DNA of 33,720 bases from Terfezia claveryi (GCA_015179025.1 WHUX01000388.1:1-33720), one strand, 5' to 3'; positions 20,289 through 31,880 are shown, numbered from the stretch's first letter. Numbers and translations: made by a program. Notes: a model not told the origin generated them from the letters alone.

Positions 20289-20330
20289 GTTAATATTGTT
20301 CCTGTAGGAGGCGTTAGGAACAATATTAAC
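20289..20330 (+). other. Perfect 15-bp inverted repeat (hairpin)
   Basis: GTTAATATTGTTCCT (20289-20303) and AGGAACAATATTAAC (20316-20330) around a 12-base loop, directly after the 69-bp repeats. Could be an RNA hairpin or a mini-element footprint. Confidence 0.8.
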
Positions 20331-20740
20331 GCTAGTTGTGGTGGCGTTTAATACTACTGTTCAAAGAGGTAGGGTGGGGTTCAGGGTAATGAATGGGCTT
20401 GGTATTTTCCATGTAAGGGTGATACGAATAAATCCGGTGAGTACTGAGTTTTTTTCAATGAAATATCATGCTAGTTTAAAAAAAAAAGGGAAAAAGAAAA
20501 AATCTGGCATTCTTGGTAGTGCATTTATTACAGGTAGTTTGGTGTAAGAGAAGAGGAGGCTAGAGAGTAAATAAAAGAAAAAAAAAAAAATAAAAACAAG
20601 ACAGGGGGATGTCTGCGTCCCGGAGGGGAAGGGGGCTTTCTTCTCATGTGTGGCCTTGCCTGCACTGCTAATGGGAACAACAACAATTAGGCTGTGTCAT
20701 GTACATGTAGAAAAGAGTCTAGGTCTAAGGAATATGAGAT

Positions 20741-20830
20741 GCCGGTGCCGGTGCTGAGGTGCTGCGGTGGAGGTGCTGAGGTGCTGAGGAGGTGGAGGTG
20801 CTGAGGTGCTGGGTTGCTGGGTTGCTGGTG
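20741..20830 (+). repeat. GGTGCTGA-type minisatellite
   Basis: Imperfect array of GGTGCTGAGGTGCTG and GGGTTGCTG units. Open on several frames but purely repetitive. Confidence 0.75.
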
Positions 20831-20978
20831 CAGAGGCTAAGAAGGATATGGAGGTATGGGTGGTTTTGCTTATATTGGTATGTATGATATACAAAGGAAA
20901 CCCGATATTTGATTTAGATTAGCCCTGGTTTGCAATGTTTCCTTCTCTATTTGCTGAACTTGGTTTTGCTAACTTCTG

Positions 20979-21135
20979 TGTGTGTGCGTGCGTGCGTACG
21001 CGTGTGAGTGTGAGTGTGAGTGTGAGTGTGAGTGTGAGTGTGAGTGTGAGTGTGAGTGTGAGTGTGAGTGTGTGAGTGTGAGTGTGAGTGTGGAGTTGTG
21101 TGAGTGAGAGTGTGTGTGTGTGTCTGTGTGTCTGT
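20979..21135 (+). repeat. GTGTGA microsatellite
   Basis: Runs of GTGTGA with flanking TG and CGTG repeats. Likely variable in length between strains. Confidence 0.95.
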
Positions 21136-21645
21136 GGGTAATCCCGAGAGAAGGAGGATTTTCCCCTTAAATAGTGGATTTGCATTTGGTTACTTTTACC
21201 AAACTAAAGCCAGACTACCTTATATATCCTTCTATTTTTTTCTCATTCCGCCAGGCCGCCAAATTTCTTTATTGGCTTTTCCCCAATTAATTCCATCCAA
21301 TGGGATAATGTACTAGGAAGAGTACTATCGCTATCCTTTCATCCTGAGTATTGGGGTATCTGGATCCGGAGAAGGGAGGAAGGGGGCGGGGGCGGTGGAA
21401 GAAACTGGGCTTAGGTATTTCTTTTAAGGAAAGGTTAGGAACCCCCTCCATTTCATCTATAAATCACCCTTGAAACTCCCTAGATGTCGTTCTTTCATAC
21501 CTTCATTCCCCGGGATTTCACGTCCACATTGATACAGCTCATTCCCTCATGTGAAGACCCAACCTCTTTCCTCACTTATAACAAACACTTCACAAAAAAC
21601 CCCATCCCACCACACACTTGAGGCCCCGCCTACACCTAGCAAAAC

Positions 21646-22372
21646 ATGTTCTTCATCAAATCCCTCGTCGCCTTCTTCCACCTCTCCCTCGTCTACGCCG
21701 TTCCCAAACCTTTCCCTCTGCCCAACCCAATCCCAGATAAGACGCATCCTGAGCTTGCGGCCCGGACCATGCCCCTTACCCCGCCGAATTGGACGCCCAT
21801 TATTAACGCTGCGTTGGCTGACGGGCAGTCATTCGGTGCGGCAGGGCAAAATAATTGGATTGTGAGGTATCCACCGGTGAGTAGACGGTCTCTTCCCCGC
21901 TCCCCGCCTTCCCCCCCCAGTTATACCAAATATAGCTATTATCTTCCCCCGAAAATCCTTGCTGATTGTGGTGGGGTTTTGCAATAGGCGAACGCCCTCT
22001 GCCCAAACGAAGTCACTGCGCTGAAACGTGCAATTCGGGAGGATTCGATCTTTGTGAGAGTGAACGGGTGAATCTGGAGTGGTGCTTGGATCAAATGTAA
22101 TTCATTAACTCCTTTTCCACACAACCCCATCCCTTGTTTTTTATAATTTTTTTAATTTCTCTTCTCCCACTCCCCTTAGTTTCTTCCTGGTAGTTACTAA
22201 CTTTGTAAAAAAATTTCTAAAAAAATAAAGGATTGGCTACTGCGTAAGCGAATACGCCGACACAGTCAGAGCATGTCTCTTTGAAGACTTTGTCGGGTGC
22301 GAGGGCACGCTGGATGCACTCTATATCTGCCAGGCCCATTTTACCGTCGGCCCACTCCCGACCGATTGGTAA
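21646..22372 (+). CDS. Small secreted cysteine-containing protein (candidate effector-like)
   Basis: 150 aa from three exons: 21646-21876, 21988-22067, 22231-22372, total 453 nt in frame. The N-terminus MFFIKSLVAFFHLSLVYA is a clear signal peptide with a likely cut after VYA. The mature part begins with a proline-rich stretch (VPKPFPLPNPIPDK), then NWTPIINAALADGQSFG and a C-terminal half with five cysteines (ALCPN, GYCVS, RACLF, VGCEG, YICQA). It ends PTDW at a stop that overlaps a gtaagc-like donor, so a further exon is possible. I do not recognise the family. Small secreted proteins are common in plant-associated fungi, but no role can be assigned from sequence. Confidence 0.75.
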
Positions 22373-23230
22373 GCCTATTATTTGGTAAATAGCAAAGAAG
22401 AGGAGAAGGGAGAAGTGGGGCGGGAGGGAGGGAGGGAGGGGGGGATGAGTATTTTCTGCTGCACGGGGAATACTTATTTACTTCCTTCTTGAGGGTTAGC
22501 TAGGGGGACGCAGAAAGTGGGGGTGAGATGAGATGAGATGAGATGAGATGGAGAATGCCTACGATACGAAAAATCTTCGTCTTGGGTTATATATCGGGCT
22601 CCGGAAGCACTGGTATGTAGGGTATGTATGTCTCGTGTATGTATATGTATGTATGTATGTATGAATAATGGTAGATCTGTAGCACCTAGTTATAACGGTC
22701 ACGGAATTGGTTGTGTCTGGTCGTGACGAGCTCGATCTACTGCTATGAGTAGCTCAAATGACGTTTTGTGTATCGTGAACCTTCAGGGTAAGCGGTTGGA
22801 CTGAGAAGTGCCACTGCTTGGCATGGTTGCCTGGATACTTTGTTGCACAAACATTAGACTCCTCCTGAAATATCATACATGAAATATCAATTAAAAATCA
22901 TTGCTTGCTATATATGTACTTGATTGCAGATCAACGAATATAGTCATTAAGCAACCTTCATCATCATCAATCTCCTCCAATTGGATTCTCCACAGCGCCT
23001 ACATTATAATCCTCCTCACTCCTGAACCAAATCTAATTTTCCTTTCTCCATGAAATAATTATAACAGTACGTACCGTATGATCAGCGGAGGGTCAATCCG
23101 AAACCATTGAAGATGTCGACAGTTATGAGAAGGGATCCGATTCTAATTCCCTAAAAACACCGTGTATCTACCAAAAATCCTATATCGAATGAAAGCAAAC
23201 TTCGAAGAAAGAGAAGCCACAAAAGCCGGC
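22373..23230. other. Intergenic region with low-complexity tracts
   Basis: Holds a G-run array (22417-22444), a GATGA repeat (22524-22550) and a GTAT repeat (22637-22662). No gene recognised. Confidence 0.6.
22417..22444 (+). other. G-quadruplex-prone GGGA array
   Basis: At least five G runs of three or more separated by single bases (GGGGCGGGAGGGAGGGAGGG and on). This meets the usual G-quadruplex pattern on the + strand. Confidence 0.8.
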
Positions 23231-24453
23231 CTACTGCTCTTTCTTAGAGTCTGAATTTGAGTCTGCTGCATACTCCCTGAACTGGTCGTCACCCTCGACT
23301 TCTTTGACAACTTTCTCCATCTCGCTGACTTGCTTCTTCCAAACTTTTTGGTCCATCTTTTTGTCCTTGTCGAAGAGCTCGATGCTGGGGATGCGGTAGC
23401 TGCCGCCGATGCGATCCCAGATGGTGGTGAATTGGCCATAGTTGTAGTTGAAGTAGAGGTGCTTGGTGAGTTTAGTTTTCAGTTTTCATATATCATAATG
23501 AGGTTAAACTTACATGCATAGTGTGGCATGCAGCTCCGTTGATGATGGGGGAATTGGCGAGGTACTCTCCATCGTCTTAAAAGCAATCAATTAGCAGCTG
23601 TCAAGGGGCTACAGAATCATGAAATGGTTACTCACGAATGAAGATGGTCCAGATATTGATAAAGCTGAACAAGGCAATATAAGCCAGCTTGTGAAGAGGG
23701 AAGATGAAGGGAAAGACGTGGTATGGAATGCTCTGCGCATAACCATCGAGAGGGTGGAATGCATGGCTCGCATAGGGAGTTGGCATAATCCACTTGTGGT
23801 GTGGCTTGTGGAGGTGCTTGTAAATGAGTGGATAATGAAGACCCCGGTGAATCAGGTAGATGAAGCAATCCGTGAATGCAATAAAGAGCGGGAATTGGAA
23901 AAAGTTGTACCACATTGGAACGTCTGCTGTGCTGGAATACAGCAAGGAGTAGCCCTTGACTTCAGTAAGGAAGAACGAACGGTGAGGATTGCCATGACGG
24001 GGAGAGCGGCGTTTGTTTGGGCGATTTCCTGTCTGATTTGGTTCTTGAGGAACTTGGGGTGATTGAATGTGCGCTTGTCGAAGATGAAGATGTAGGAAAG
24101 TGTTGCACCAATGTAATAGAGCACCAGACCAAAGATCCTGCGTTCAATAATATTAGCAATTGGGTCCTTGCATGTGCACAAGTCGAGCAGGAGTCACAAA
24201 CTCACCAGGTCATCAGAAAGAGGGAAAATGCCTGCCTCCTCCAATCGTCCCTCTCCAACAGCGATAGAACTGCATATTGTGTTGGCTCAACACCAAAGTA
24301 CTGGCTCAATGGGTCGTTTTCCCTTATGGTCCTCCCCATTGCCTCAGCTGTCGCATTCGCCGCCCCCACAAGCACATCACCCTGTAGCGGGAGTGCCTTT
24401 GCGTAAAGATAGTCGAAGAACAAGTTATCCGAGATTGATAGAACGTAATCCAT
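23231..24453 (-). CDS. ERG3: C-5 sterol desaturase (ergosterol pathway)
   Basis: Endoplasmic reticulum membrane di-iron enzyme that introduces the C5-6 double bond in ergosterol synthesis. Exons: 24453-24206, 24137-23636, 23575-23514, 23461-23231. Seen: [20 protein letters not shown]; membrane segment [33 protein letters not shown]; histidine boxes [14 protein letters not shown] and, across an intron, [35 protein letters not shown]; and a charged tail ending [10 protein letters not shown]. One missing C near 23976 (VPFFLTEV) breaks exon 2. The rest reads cleanly, so a sequence error is likely. Splits at the HTMH/HLYF junction and after FIH/DGEY are supported by GT-AG sites. Confidence 0.95.
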
Positions 24454-25612
24454 CGTGTATGCTGTGTTGCGCTGTTTGCGCTGCCCTTGGTGTGTGTGTT
24501 TTTGAGGTTGGTTATTGAAGTTGAAGCCAATTCAGGTTAACGAGACACACAAGAGCACTTCGCCCGGAAGCTCTTCAGAGGACCTGAAGGAATGAAAAAG
24601 GAAGAAAACTGCAAACTAAGTTATATATATCACGCGTGAGGAGATCAGAGAGAGATATCGGAGTCACAGGCTGCACAATAACAATGTAAGCTGCAGCTTT
24701 TCATCAGAGGGAAACAAGGGTGTTAAATACTAAGCACTCAGAAGCAGAGAAAAATTAATTAATAAAGCGAGAGTCAGAGACGTTGCCCCAACAGGTATCG
24801 TGGCCCAGCTTGCTTCCCGGCGAGAACGAGAGGAAAAGACGAGGCCCTGGTACTGGACCCTGGTATTCAGGGCGCGAAGCGAAGTTGGAAAAGGCCAGAC
24901 AAGCGAGCCGACTGATCTCCGGGCGCCGGGTGAGTTCGGTGGCCAAGTATGTAGTACCAACAAGTACAGTAGTAATGATTAAGTGATGGCAGTGGTCTAG
25001 TTCGAGTGGTCAGTGACGCCAAGGGCAGCATGCAGAAGGGCAAACGGTTCATACTGTTGTAGAGTTAAGTATGTATCCGTACCTACCTAGTCTGGTTGGT
25101 TGTTGAAATTTATTGTTAAAATCTTCTGTACTCTGTATAAGTAGAAATGCATACCGATGCATCTATCTACGGAGTACGGAGTATGTACCTTGCATAGCCG
25201 GGGAGCGGAAGTGAATGTGTATTTCTTTTGTCAAAACTCGAATACCTACATCATGAATATAAACCCATAACTCCTCCGAAGGTTGAAAAATAATACCGAG
25301 TTTTGAATTCGGAGATTTTATCTCGGAGCAGCAGCGTCCCGAACTCACTAAAAGCTTGCTTTACAGTAACGGGTGCCGTACTTAGGCAGCTCTCCGGTTC
25401 GGGGCAGCAGGCAGCTGGCAGCTGCAAACAAACGGTATAGGCCCAGGCATTCACCATCTAGCTGCTAGAACCACATGATATTGAAAAGCATCTTCTCTAG
25501 TTACAGTTGTTTTTACAGTCTATGAACAAAGTTACAATACAACAAGTTAGATGTCCAAAAGGCACCTGCCCCTCAAAAAACTTCATACGAATACAAAAGC
25601 CACTGTCTTTTG
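24454..25612. other. Intergenic region between ERG3 and the RBR ligase gene
   Basis: ERG3 promoter (24454-24700) and no recognised gene. CTACGGAGTACGGAGTATG lies near 25170, and TAGTCTGGTTGG at 25088. Confidence 0.5.
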
Positions 25613-27218
25613 CTACCACGCTTCCTCATGGAAAGGTGCAATAAAGTCTTCAAAATTATCCTCCTCATCCTCCACTTCTTCGGGGTGATCAGGATCCGGC
25701 GGTCTAACACCTCTTCCTGCCATACCGTCCCCGTCCTCTCCTCCCACAGCTTCATGTAGCACCTTTCATTCTCTTTGCTGTTAAAATGTTTGTACGGATC
25801 GCTAGCCATCAAAATGCCCCACAAAGAAAGCAGAAATGTGTTTTGCACCGACACAACATGTGGTTACATCCATAGGCTTTGATAACATGTGCTCCGCATG
25901 TGGGGCATTGGGCAGCGGCGGAATGAAGGTACTCCTCTGTGGCTAATTCTTCTTCTGTTTTCGGAGCATTCTTGCGTTGACAAATTACATAGTCGCCATG
26001 CCACCCCTTAAGGCATACCTTGCAGAAGGAATATGCACAAGAAGAACAGACATCTAAGCGTTCAATATGATGCATAGGCTGTGGGTCTGCAGGCGCCTCG
26101 TCTTTGCCATCTACGTTCTGTCCATTCAATTCGGCCATTTTGAGCTCGAGATGTCGTTCCGTCAGATAGAGATCCCTGGTGCCTATATTTTTGTCCATTT
26201 CCTCGAGTGACGAGCGGGATGGGGCCTGACACCAGGAACGTGGGCAGTATATTGTTGCTGGGTCTGCATCCAGGGCAGCCTTCCGCTTAAGCACCCTGTA
26301 TCGAGTAACTAGTTCCGAAGATAGGCCAAGGTCTTCGAGTTCTTCTGGAGGTAGTGTTGGAGGAAGTATTGCCTTCGGGAGTGGATGCGGGGTTTGGGCC
26401 TCTGCAGGTTCCGCAATTTCTGTTTGTGGCGTAGGATAGCGGTCAGGTTCCTGCTTTGGCTTTTTGTTCAAAATACAAGATGGCTCCATGCACTTCACGT
26501 TGGATACATCACCTTCAGTGATGCTTGTCGTGTAATAGTCTGTGAGACAAATGATGCAAAATACGTGATTACAGGGAAAGAGTTTTGTGACAAGCCTTTC
26601 CCTTCTTGGGCTCTGCGGAAGCAAGTCAGTAAGGGGATCATACGAGGATGTCGCACAGAGATAATAGGGGCATACCAAGACATACTCCACATTCGTAGGT
26701 ACCCTTATTGAATTCGTCCTTCAATGACTTCTTGTTGAACGCAATTAGCTGTTCCTCAAGGTCCTTGGACACAACCAGGCTCTCCGTTCCACGGCCATAG
26801 GTGAACGCCACTTCTGCCTTCTGAACAAGGTGGTCTATCACTGCATAGAGAACTTGATCCCTAATCTCTTCCCATTGACCGACCAGCTCTTTATGTAACC
26901 TCGCTAGGGTCTCCTTGGTGACCCAGGTTGATTCTAGCTTGATATTTGGCGGGGCTTCGAGGGGGTAGCTTCGGGGAGTGTCACAGTCAGCTGAAGGGGC
27001 GGAAAGTGGCTGATGGTTCGAGCGACCACCGGCTCGTCTGAGAACACAACAAGGACTGGGAATGCTGGGGAAACAGCTATCGATAAGTAAAGGAGTGAGG
27101 CCAGGAGCGTGAGCTCGGGAAAGATGTATGAAACTGTGGCAATCTCCGAGGAGCGTTCATCGTCCTGGTCCAAATCGTCTATACATAGTGAGGAGATGTG
27201 TAACGACGGTGGTTCCAT
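25613..27218 (-). CDS. RWD-RBR E3 ubiquitin ligase (Itt1 / RNF14 type)
   Basis: Transfers ubiquitin through a RING1 to RING2 catalytic cysteine relay. Order seen on the minus strand: an RWD-like N-terminus (DERSSEIATVSYIFPELTLL ... FPPLQLTVTLPEG); RING1 (YECGVCLEPKKGK ... KLFPCNHVFCIICLTDYY ... CMEPSC); IBR region (YCPRSWCQAP ... CSSCAYSFCKVCLKGWHG); RING2 (AAQCPTCGAHVIKAYGCNHM, CRCKTHFCFLCGAF), where the Cys after AYG (GCNHM) is the candidate catalytic residue; and an acidic tail ending HEEAW. One intron at 26675-26613 splits CL/EP. Missing bases near 26969, 26598, 25811 and 25740 are needed to keep frame. Start ATG 27218 is the best visible but an upstream exon is possible. Likely cytosolic/ribosome-linked by family. 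Confidence 0.9.
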
Positions 27219-27579
27219 GAACTGTGAGTACAGTTGGAAAGATGGATGAGCCGTCTCTTTCCGTTTGCACAGCAAGGCGGGACTTGTAGAGAGGATAGCT
27301 CAGCACGAGGCGTGGTGGCGATGGACCTTATAAGTCTAGAAGCCACGAGCGATTAGGCGGCGCATGTGGGGTTTTTTTTTGGGGGGGGGAGTTCCAAGGT
27401 GAGAGTACGTTAGATGGGTAGTAGGTAGATGCTGGCCATATATAAGACGCGAATAAAAATAACCCAAGGCAATTTCTGTGCGAAATATATTGTTGAGACA
27501 GCTGGGCCAGCTGGCCTGGAGGAGTCTGGCCTGGGGTTGTTTTTTCGGCACGGCGGCCAATGCGACTCGTGATCTAGGC

Positions 27580-27606
27580 CAGCAGCAGCAGCAGCAGCAG
27601 CAGCAG
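27580..27606 (+). repeat. (CAG)9 trinucleotide repeat
   Basis: Nine CAG units followed by a T run. Open in several frames, but no gene around it is recognised. Confidence 0.95.
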
Positions 27607-27898
27607 TTTTTTTTACAGAGAAGCGGCGGGTTGTACGGAGGAAAAGCGAAGGTAGCCTCAATATTGCAAGTAAAGTAAAGCTCTTGGGATGATTTTTGCT
27701 GTCTTTAGACTCAAGTGAGATGACACATTATGAGTTACACTGCTGTGGAGTCGTGCTCCCAATGGACCGCCATCCGTCCCTCGCAGTTCCTCCAGCACGT
27801 CAAAGTATCGACATCGGCGTCCGCAGGGGTTGACCGGCACATCATCCATCGGAGCCGTTCCATAGGCCCGCCAATTCCACCCATGACTCCCTCCCTGC

Positions 27899-28066
27899 AT
27901 GACAGATCGTGCCTTGGACTTGATTGACAGTCCTCATGCCCAACAGACCCTGCACGAGGAAGAAGAATGTGCAAGAGAACTCGAGATGCCCCGCTTGACA
28001 GGCGAAGCTCTTGCGACTGACGGCATCAAACTGGGGCGAGACTACATCGGCCTAGGCTGCCTGTAG
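27899..28066 (+). CDS. Possible small ORF of unknown function (55 aa)
   Basis: Opens MTDRALDLIDSPHAQQTLHE, then an acidic run EEEECARELEMP, and ends DYIGLGCL. Composition looks more protein-like than neighbouring frames. No family recognised, and no upstream exon with certainty. Could be the last exon of a broken gene or chance. Confidence 0.25.
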   Translation: MTDRALDLIDSPHAQQTLHEEEECARELEMPRLTGEALATDGIKLGRDYIGLGCL

Positions 28067-28390
28067 CCTCGCGCCCACCTGCCTAGTCTTTGAAGCCACG
28101 CAAGGGCGTCGGGTACTGCGAAATTTTCTAGAACGGAGGATCATGCTCCTAGGAATAGGCAGGAATAAGGTGGGGGGAAAACCCTGTCCGAGAAGTCTTA
28201 TGATAATCAGGTTGCAACGAAAAAATAAAGGATAATTTCTGGGGCAGGGCCTCTTGACTCGAGCTTCGAATTTGCCCAACGCACAACAAATCCGCCAGTA
28301 CCATCAGCTTTCGATACCACCAAACAAATAACGCCTAGAAGGAGTCGAGAGAATTGAGATCAACTCCCTGCGGCCAAGGTATCTGGCTCC

Positions 28391-30824
28391 ATGAAGTCCA
28401 TTGAGACGCCCCGGATTCTTCTGCTCGACTTTTACGACTCATTCACCCACAACCTCGCAGCTCTCCTCCGGCACTCTACCGGTGCCCTCGTCGATGTCGT
28501 TTCCCACGATCACTATTCAGCGGTAACCGAGCTCGAAGGAGATCTCGCATCCTACCATGCACTAGTCATAGGCCCTGGCCTGGATCACCGGAGGATGTTC
28601 GGGACATTGGGGTTGCAATGGAACTTTGGACGTGCCTATCCGAGTCTAGCCAATTGCCCATACTTGGGGTATGCCTCGGCTTGCAAAGCTTATGCATAGC
28701 TTTCGGAGGTCAACTCAAGCGACTAGCGGTGGTTAAACACGGGATAATTAGTGAAGTTACTCATGTGGGCAGAGACATCTTTGCGGGCGTGGAGAAAGTG
28801 GCAGCTGTTCGGTATCACTCGCTGCATGTTGATATGTCTGGGAATAATGATGAAATTGAGGAGCTAGCATGGACTGCCGATGAGGGTGAGAATGGTCGAG
28901 TGCTGATGGCTGCCAGGCACAGAAGGAAACCGTATTGGGCGGTGCAATACCACCCAGAGTCCATCTGCACAGAGGGGGGCGGACAAAGCGTCGTTCAAAT
29001 TGGTGGCAGTTGGCACAACAATGGAATAAGGCCAGGGGCAGAGGGATCCGGAACTCACATTTGAATCTCGAAAGCTCTGGAGTAGGCCTGGAAGCCTATT
29101 GGAGCAGGCTGTACAGAGGGAAAACAACAGTGATGCAATGAAAGATATTCTCGCCTCAGATAATACAAAGGTACACTATACGACTATCATTGCACCCCAA
29201 CTGGCGTCTACACAGATATGCGAGCTTCTCGGATCAGCGGATCAAAATAACGACTTTGCCTTTTTGGATTCTGCAGCATCTCCAGGACGATATAGCATCA
29301 TTGGGGTCTTGTCAGAAGAGTCAACACAACTTCTCCGCTTTCACGCATTGGATGGATATGTGGAAGAATCCACGTTGGGGAAAAGTCCCAGGAAGTTTCA
29401 TCGGATAGCTTTTGGGAGGGAGGGGCACTCAAGCGGTGACATATGGGAATACCTCGCGAAATTCATGGCTAAACGCCAAGTAGCAAAGGACCGTGGACCG
29501 ACAGAGTCTCCATTCTGGGGGGGGTCATTGGTTACATCAATTATGAGACAGGTGTTCAATCCTTGGATATTCCATTGAACCCCAGGCATGCGAGGAGAGC
29601 AGACATCCAGCTGGTATATGTGGAGCGGAGTATAGTTGTCGACACCTGGTCTGGGGCAATATACATACAGACACTCCGGGAGCAGGACGATGAATGGCTT
29701 GATTCGACGAAAATCAAGTTGCAACTTGCAGCAGATATGGCCATGACTCCATCACCTACACCTCCGCTCAACGCCTCTGCATTGTGGGGCCAAATACTAT
29801 CTTCTCCCTCCGATTTGGCAGAGGCACTGTCAAAGGCATCAAAGCCGCCAGGCACCGTCAACGTCATTCGACCACAGAAGGAGAGGTATATTAACAATAT
29901 CCGGCAATGCCAGCAATATCTTGCGGAAGGTCACTCTTATGAACTTTGCCTCACGGCGCTCACCAAAATCCACCTTCCGCTCCCGTCTCCTACACCCTGG
30001 ACCTTGTTTACGAATCTGCGCTCCCGTAATCCGGCACCGTACTCTGCCTATCTGCGGCTTCCCGACGTCACCATTGTCTCTTCATCTCCAGAGCGGTTTT
30101 TGTCTTGGAACCGAGAAGGGGTTTGCCAATTGCGACCCATCAAGGGCACAGTGAAGAGGACGACTACAACCACGCTAGAATATGCAAAGAGTATATTGCA
30201 TGCGCAAAAAGAGATGGCAGAGAATTTGATGATTGTGGATTTAATTCGGCATGATCTGAACCAGGTTGCCCACGAGGGGAGCGTGAAAGTGAGAAAGCTC
30301 ATGCAAGTCGAGGAATACAAAAGCGTATATCAGCTTGTGAGTGTTATTGAGGGTACGGTTGGGAAGGTAGCAGATGAGGGCAACTCGTCTTCCGCCATAC
30401 CACCGACTGGATTTGATGTCCTCGCGCGAAGTCTCCCCCCCGGATCAATGACTGGAGCGCCAAAGAAACGCTCAGTGGAGCTACTACAGAGCATGGAAGG
30501 GGAGGAGCGAGGCATATACAGCGGAGTGATGGGGTATTGGAGCGTGTGCGGAGCAGGCGATTGGAGCGTAATTATCCGGACAGCCTTTAGATATGATGAC
30601 GAAAACGACATTACGCGGCCCAATGCTGGTAACGCTACGGTGGCAAAGGAGTCTGAAGTATGGCGTATCGGCGCGGGAGGGGCAATCACGGCATTGAGTG
30701 ATCCCGAGGGGGAATGGGACGAGATGGAGGTCAAATTAGGTTTGTTATTTCTCTCAGAGTTCCAAGCCTATTCGCTAACGTTTATCAAATGGCAGAGAGC
30801 ACGTTGCGAGCTTTTATCAGATAA
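28391..30824 (+). CDS. Aminodeoxychorismate synthase, fused PabA-PabB
   Basis: Makes 4-amino-4-deoxychorismate from chorismate and glutamine for p-aminobenzoate and folate. N-terminal glutaminase: RILLLDFYDSFTHNLAALLR, ALVIGPG, LPILGVCLGLQSLCIAFGG (catalytic Cys in GVCLG), VRYHSLHVD and VQYHPESICTEGG (His and Glu of the triad). C-terminal synthase: DFAFLDSA, GYINYETG, NIRQCQQYLAEGHSYELCLT, SSSPERFLSW, RPIKGTVKR, ENLMIVDLIRHDLNQV, PPGSMTGAPKKRSVELL and IGAGGAITALSDPEGEW. Last intron 30740-30795; the final exon gives ESTLRAFIR-stop. Missing bases near 28580, 29000, 29040 and within a run of eight G at 29517-29524 break the frame; each single-base restoration recovers family sequence. Start ATG 28391 gives MKSIETPR. 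The two halves act as one bifunctional enzyme, as usual in fungi. Confidence 0.95.
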
Positions 30825-31270
30825 ATGTGGGTGCGATTCTTTGGTTTAGTTCCGTTGGTTCTATTATTCAACATTTTTATTTGCGTTTTCGCTATTTCGA
30901 TTTTTTAAGGGTTTTCTGGGATGGGGCACATCCCACTATGAATTTTAGCATTGGCGAATTTGGGCGGCGGAGTCTTTCAACAGGCAGTCTACACTATACT
31001 TTTGCTATAACATGTCGAAATCGTCAATGCATTTATATGAATGAATACCAATGTGTGGCAACCCAAATTCATTATTAAAAACTGACACGGCGTCACTCGC
31101 CGGCCAAAATCATGGGCAACCAAGTAGGTAACTGGCTCAGCGTCTTAAGCAGCCTGCTTTTGGAGATCGGAATCATAACCGTAGGGGTGCTATCTCCAAA
31201 AGCCGCCCAATCAACATCGTTACCCTCAATCGAGAATCACCGCCTATTCTTGAACAACCAGGTCCTTCTT
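30825..31270. other. 3' flank of the synthase gene and of family copy D
   Basis: Convergent spacer; no gene recognised. Contains the inverted repeat 31156-31203. Confidence 0.5.
31156..31203 (-). other. Hairpin downstream of family copy D
   Basis: GCTTTTGGAGAT (31156-31167) and ATCTCCAAAAGC (31192-31203) are perfect inverted repeats around 24 bases. It lies just 3' of copy D on the minus strand, where copies B and C have hairpin modules, but the sequence is different. Confidence 0.65.
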
Positions 31271-31274
31271 GACT

Positions 31275-31880
31275 CCTCTACCTCCATTGCTCAACGCCAT
31301 ATTTTTCCACAATGATGGCACACTCCTTCATCCACTTCTCTTTGTCTTGACCTAGCGACTGTCCCGTTGTGACAAACCCGTAGACTTCACCTTCACCGTT
31401 ATTGTCTTTCATATCTATCATTGTTGCCAATAAACACTGCTTTCATTGCTTGCTCCAGAGAAGACCTTTTTGCTTTTGCCTCCACTGACAAAACAAAGGT
31501 TTCTTCTTCCATGGAAATAAGGTCCACTACAAACAAAATCTTGTGAGTCTCTTTTTACTGTCCGTTGCCACTATTTGCTTTCTCACCACGTAACCCTAGA
31601 TCCATCCGTACGTGCGGTTTAGTCTGGCGGGCACCGGACTCTCGGTAGAGACCAGTTATGCGATACAAAATTGGTGAGAACTGGACTAATGGCCATGTAA
31701 ACCAAGTGATTGATATTCGCCAGGGTTAAAAATCTTCTGTCGGTTATCCCTTCGATAAGAAAATAATCGATTACATTGTCGTACACCTTTAATAGCCTCT
31801 GAACCTGCCATGTTGACTCTTTTACTCGAACCAGCCGGCAAAAAAATGTACCCACCATCCTGCATTGTACACACAAGATG
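31275..31880 (-). pseudogene. PD-(D/E)XK-like family gene, copy D (broken)
   Basis: Fourth member of the family. On the minus strand, in changing frames: VYDNVIDYFLIEG, LANINHLVYMAISPVLTNFV (against ANINDLVYAIVSPVIDDFI in copy C), RKQIVATDSKK (RERQLVSVDSK in C), FVVDLISMEEETFVLSVEAK (FVVLDRIS...LIIEAK in C), EVYGFVTTGQS and KEKWMKECAIIVEK. The D and E-x-K positions are kept. About 30 residues between VTTG and KEKW (the WRMLSYDG part) are missing. Interrupted by stops and frame changes, so not functional as shown. It lies 21 kb from the tandem array, so the family is dispersed. Confidence 0.7.

Larger units (their letters stand above)
19638..21645. other. Repeat-rich spacer between actin and the secreted-protein gene
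   Basis: Actin 3' untranslated sequence followed by simple and tandem repeats listed separately. A-rich runs occur at 20476-20500 and 20575-20600. No gene recognised. 21480-21640 is the C-rich upstream region of the next gene. Confidence 0.6.
27219..28390. promoter_or_regulatory. Divergent upstream region of the RBR ligase and aminodeoxychorismate synthase genes
   Basis: 1.17 kb with G and T homopolymers (27370-27390), a CAG repeat, and a possible short gene (27899-28066). Otherwise nothing recognised. Confidence 0.45.

Noticed and set aside
20919..21185. Minus-strand open frame of Thr-Leu repeats
   Set aside because: It is the translation of the GTGTGA microsatellite.
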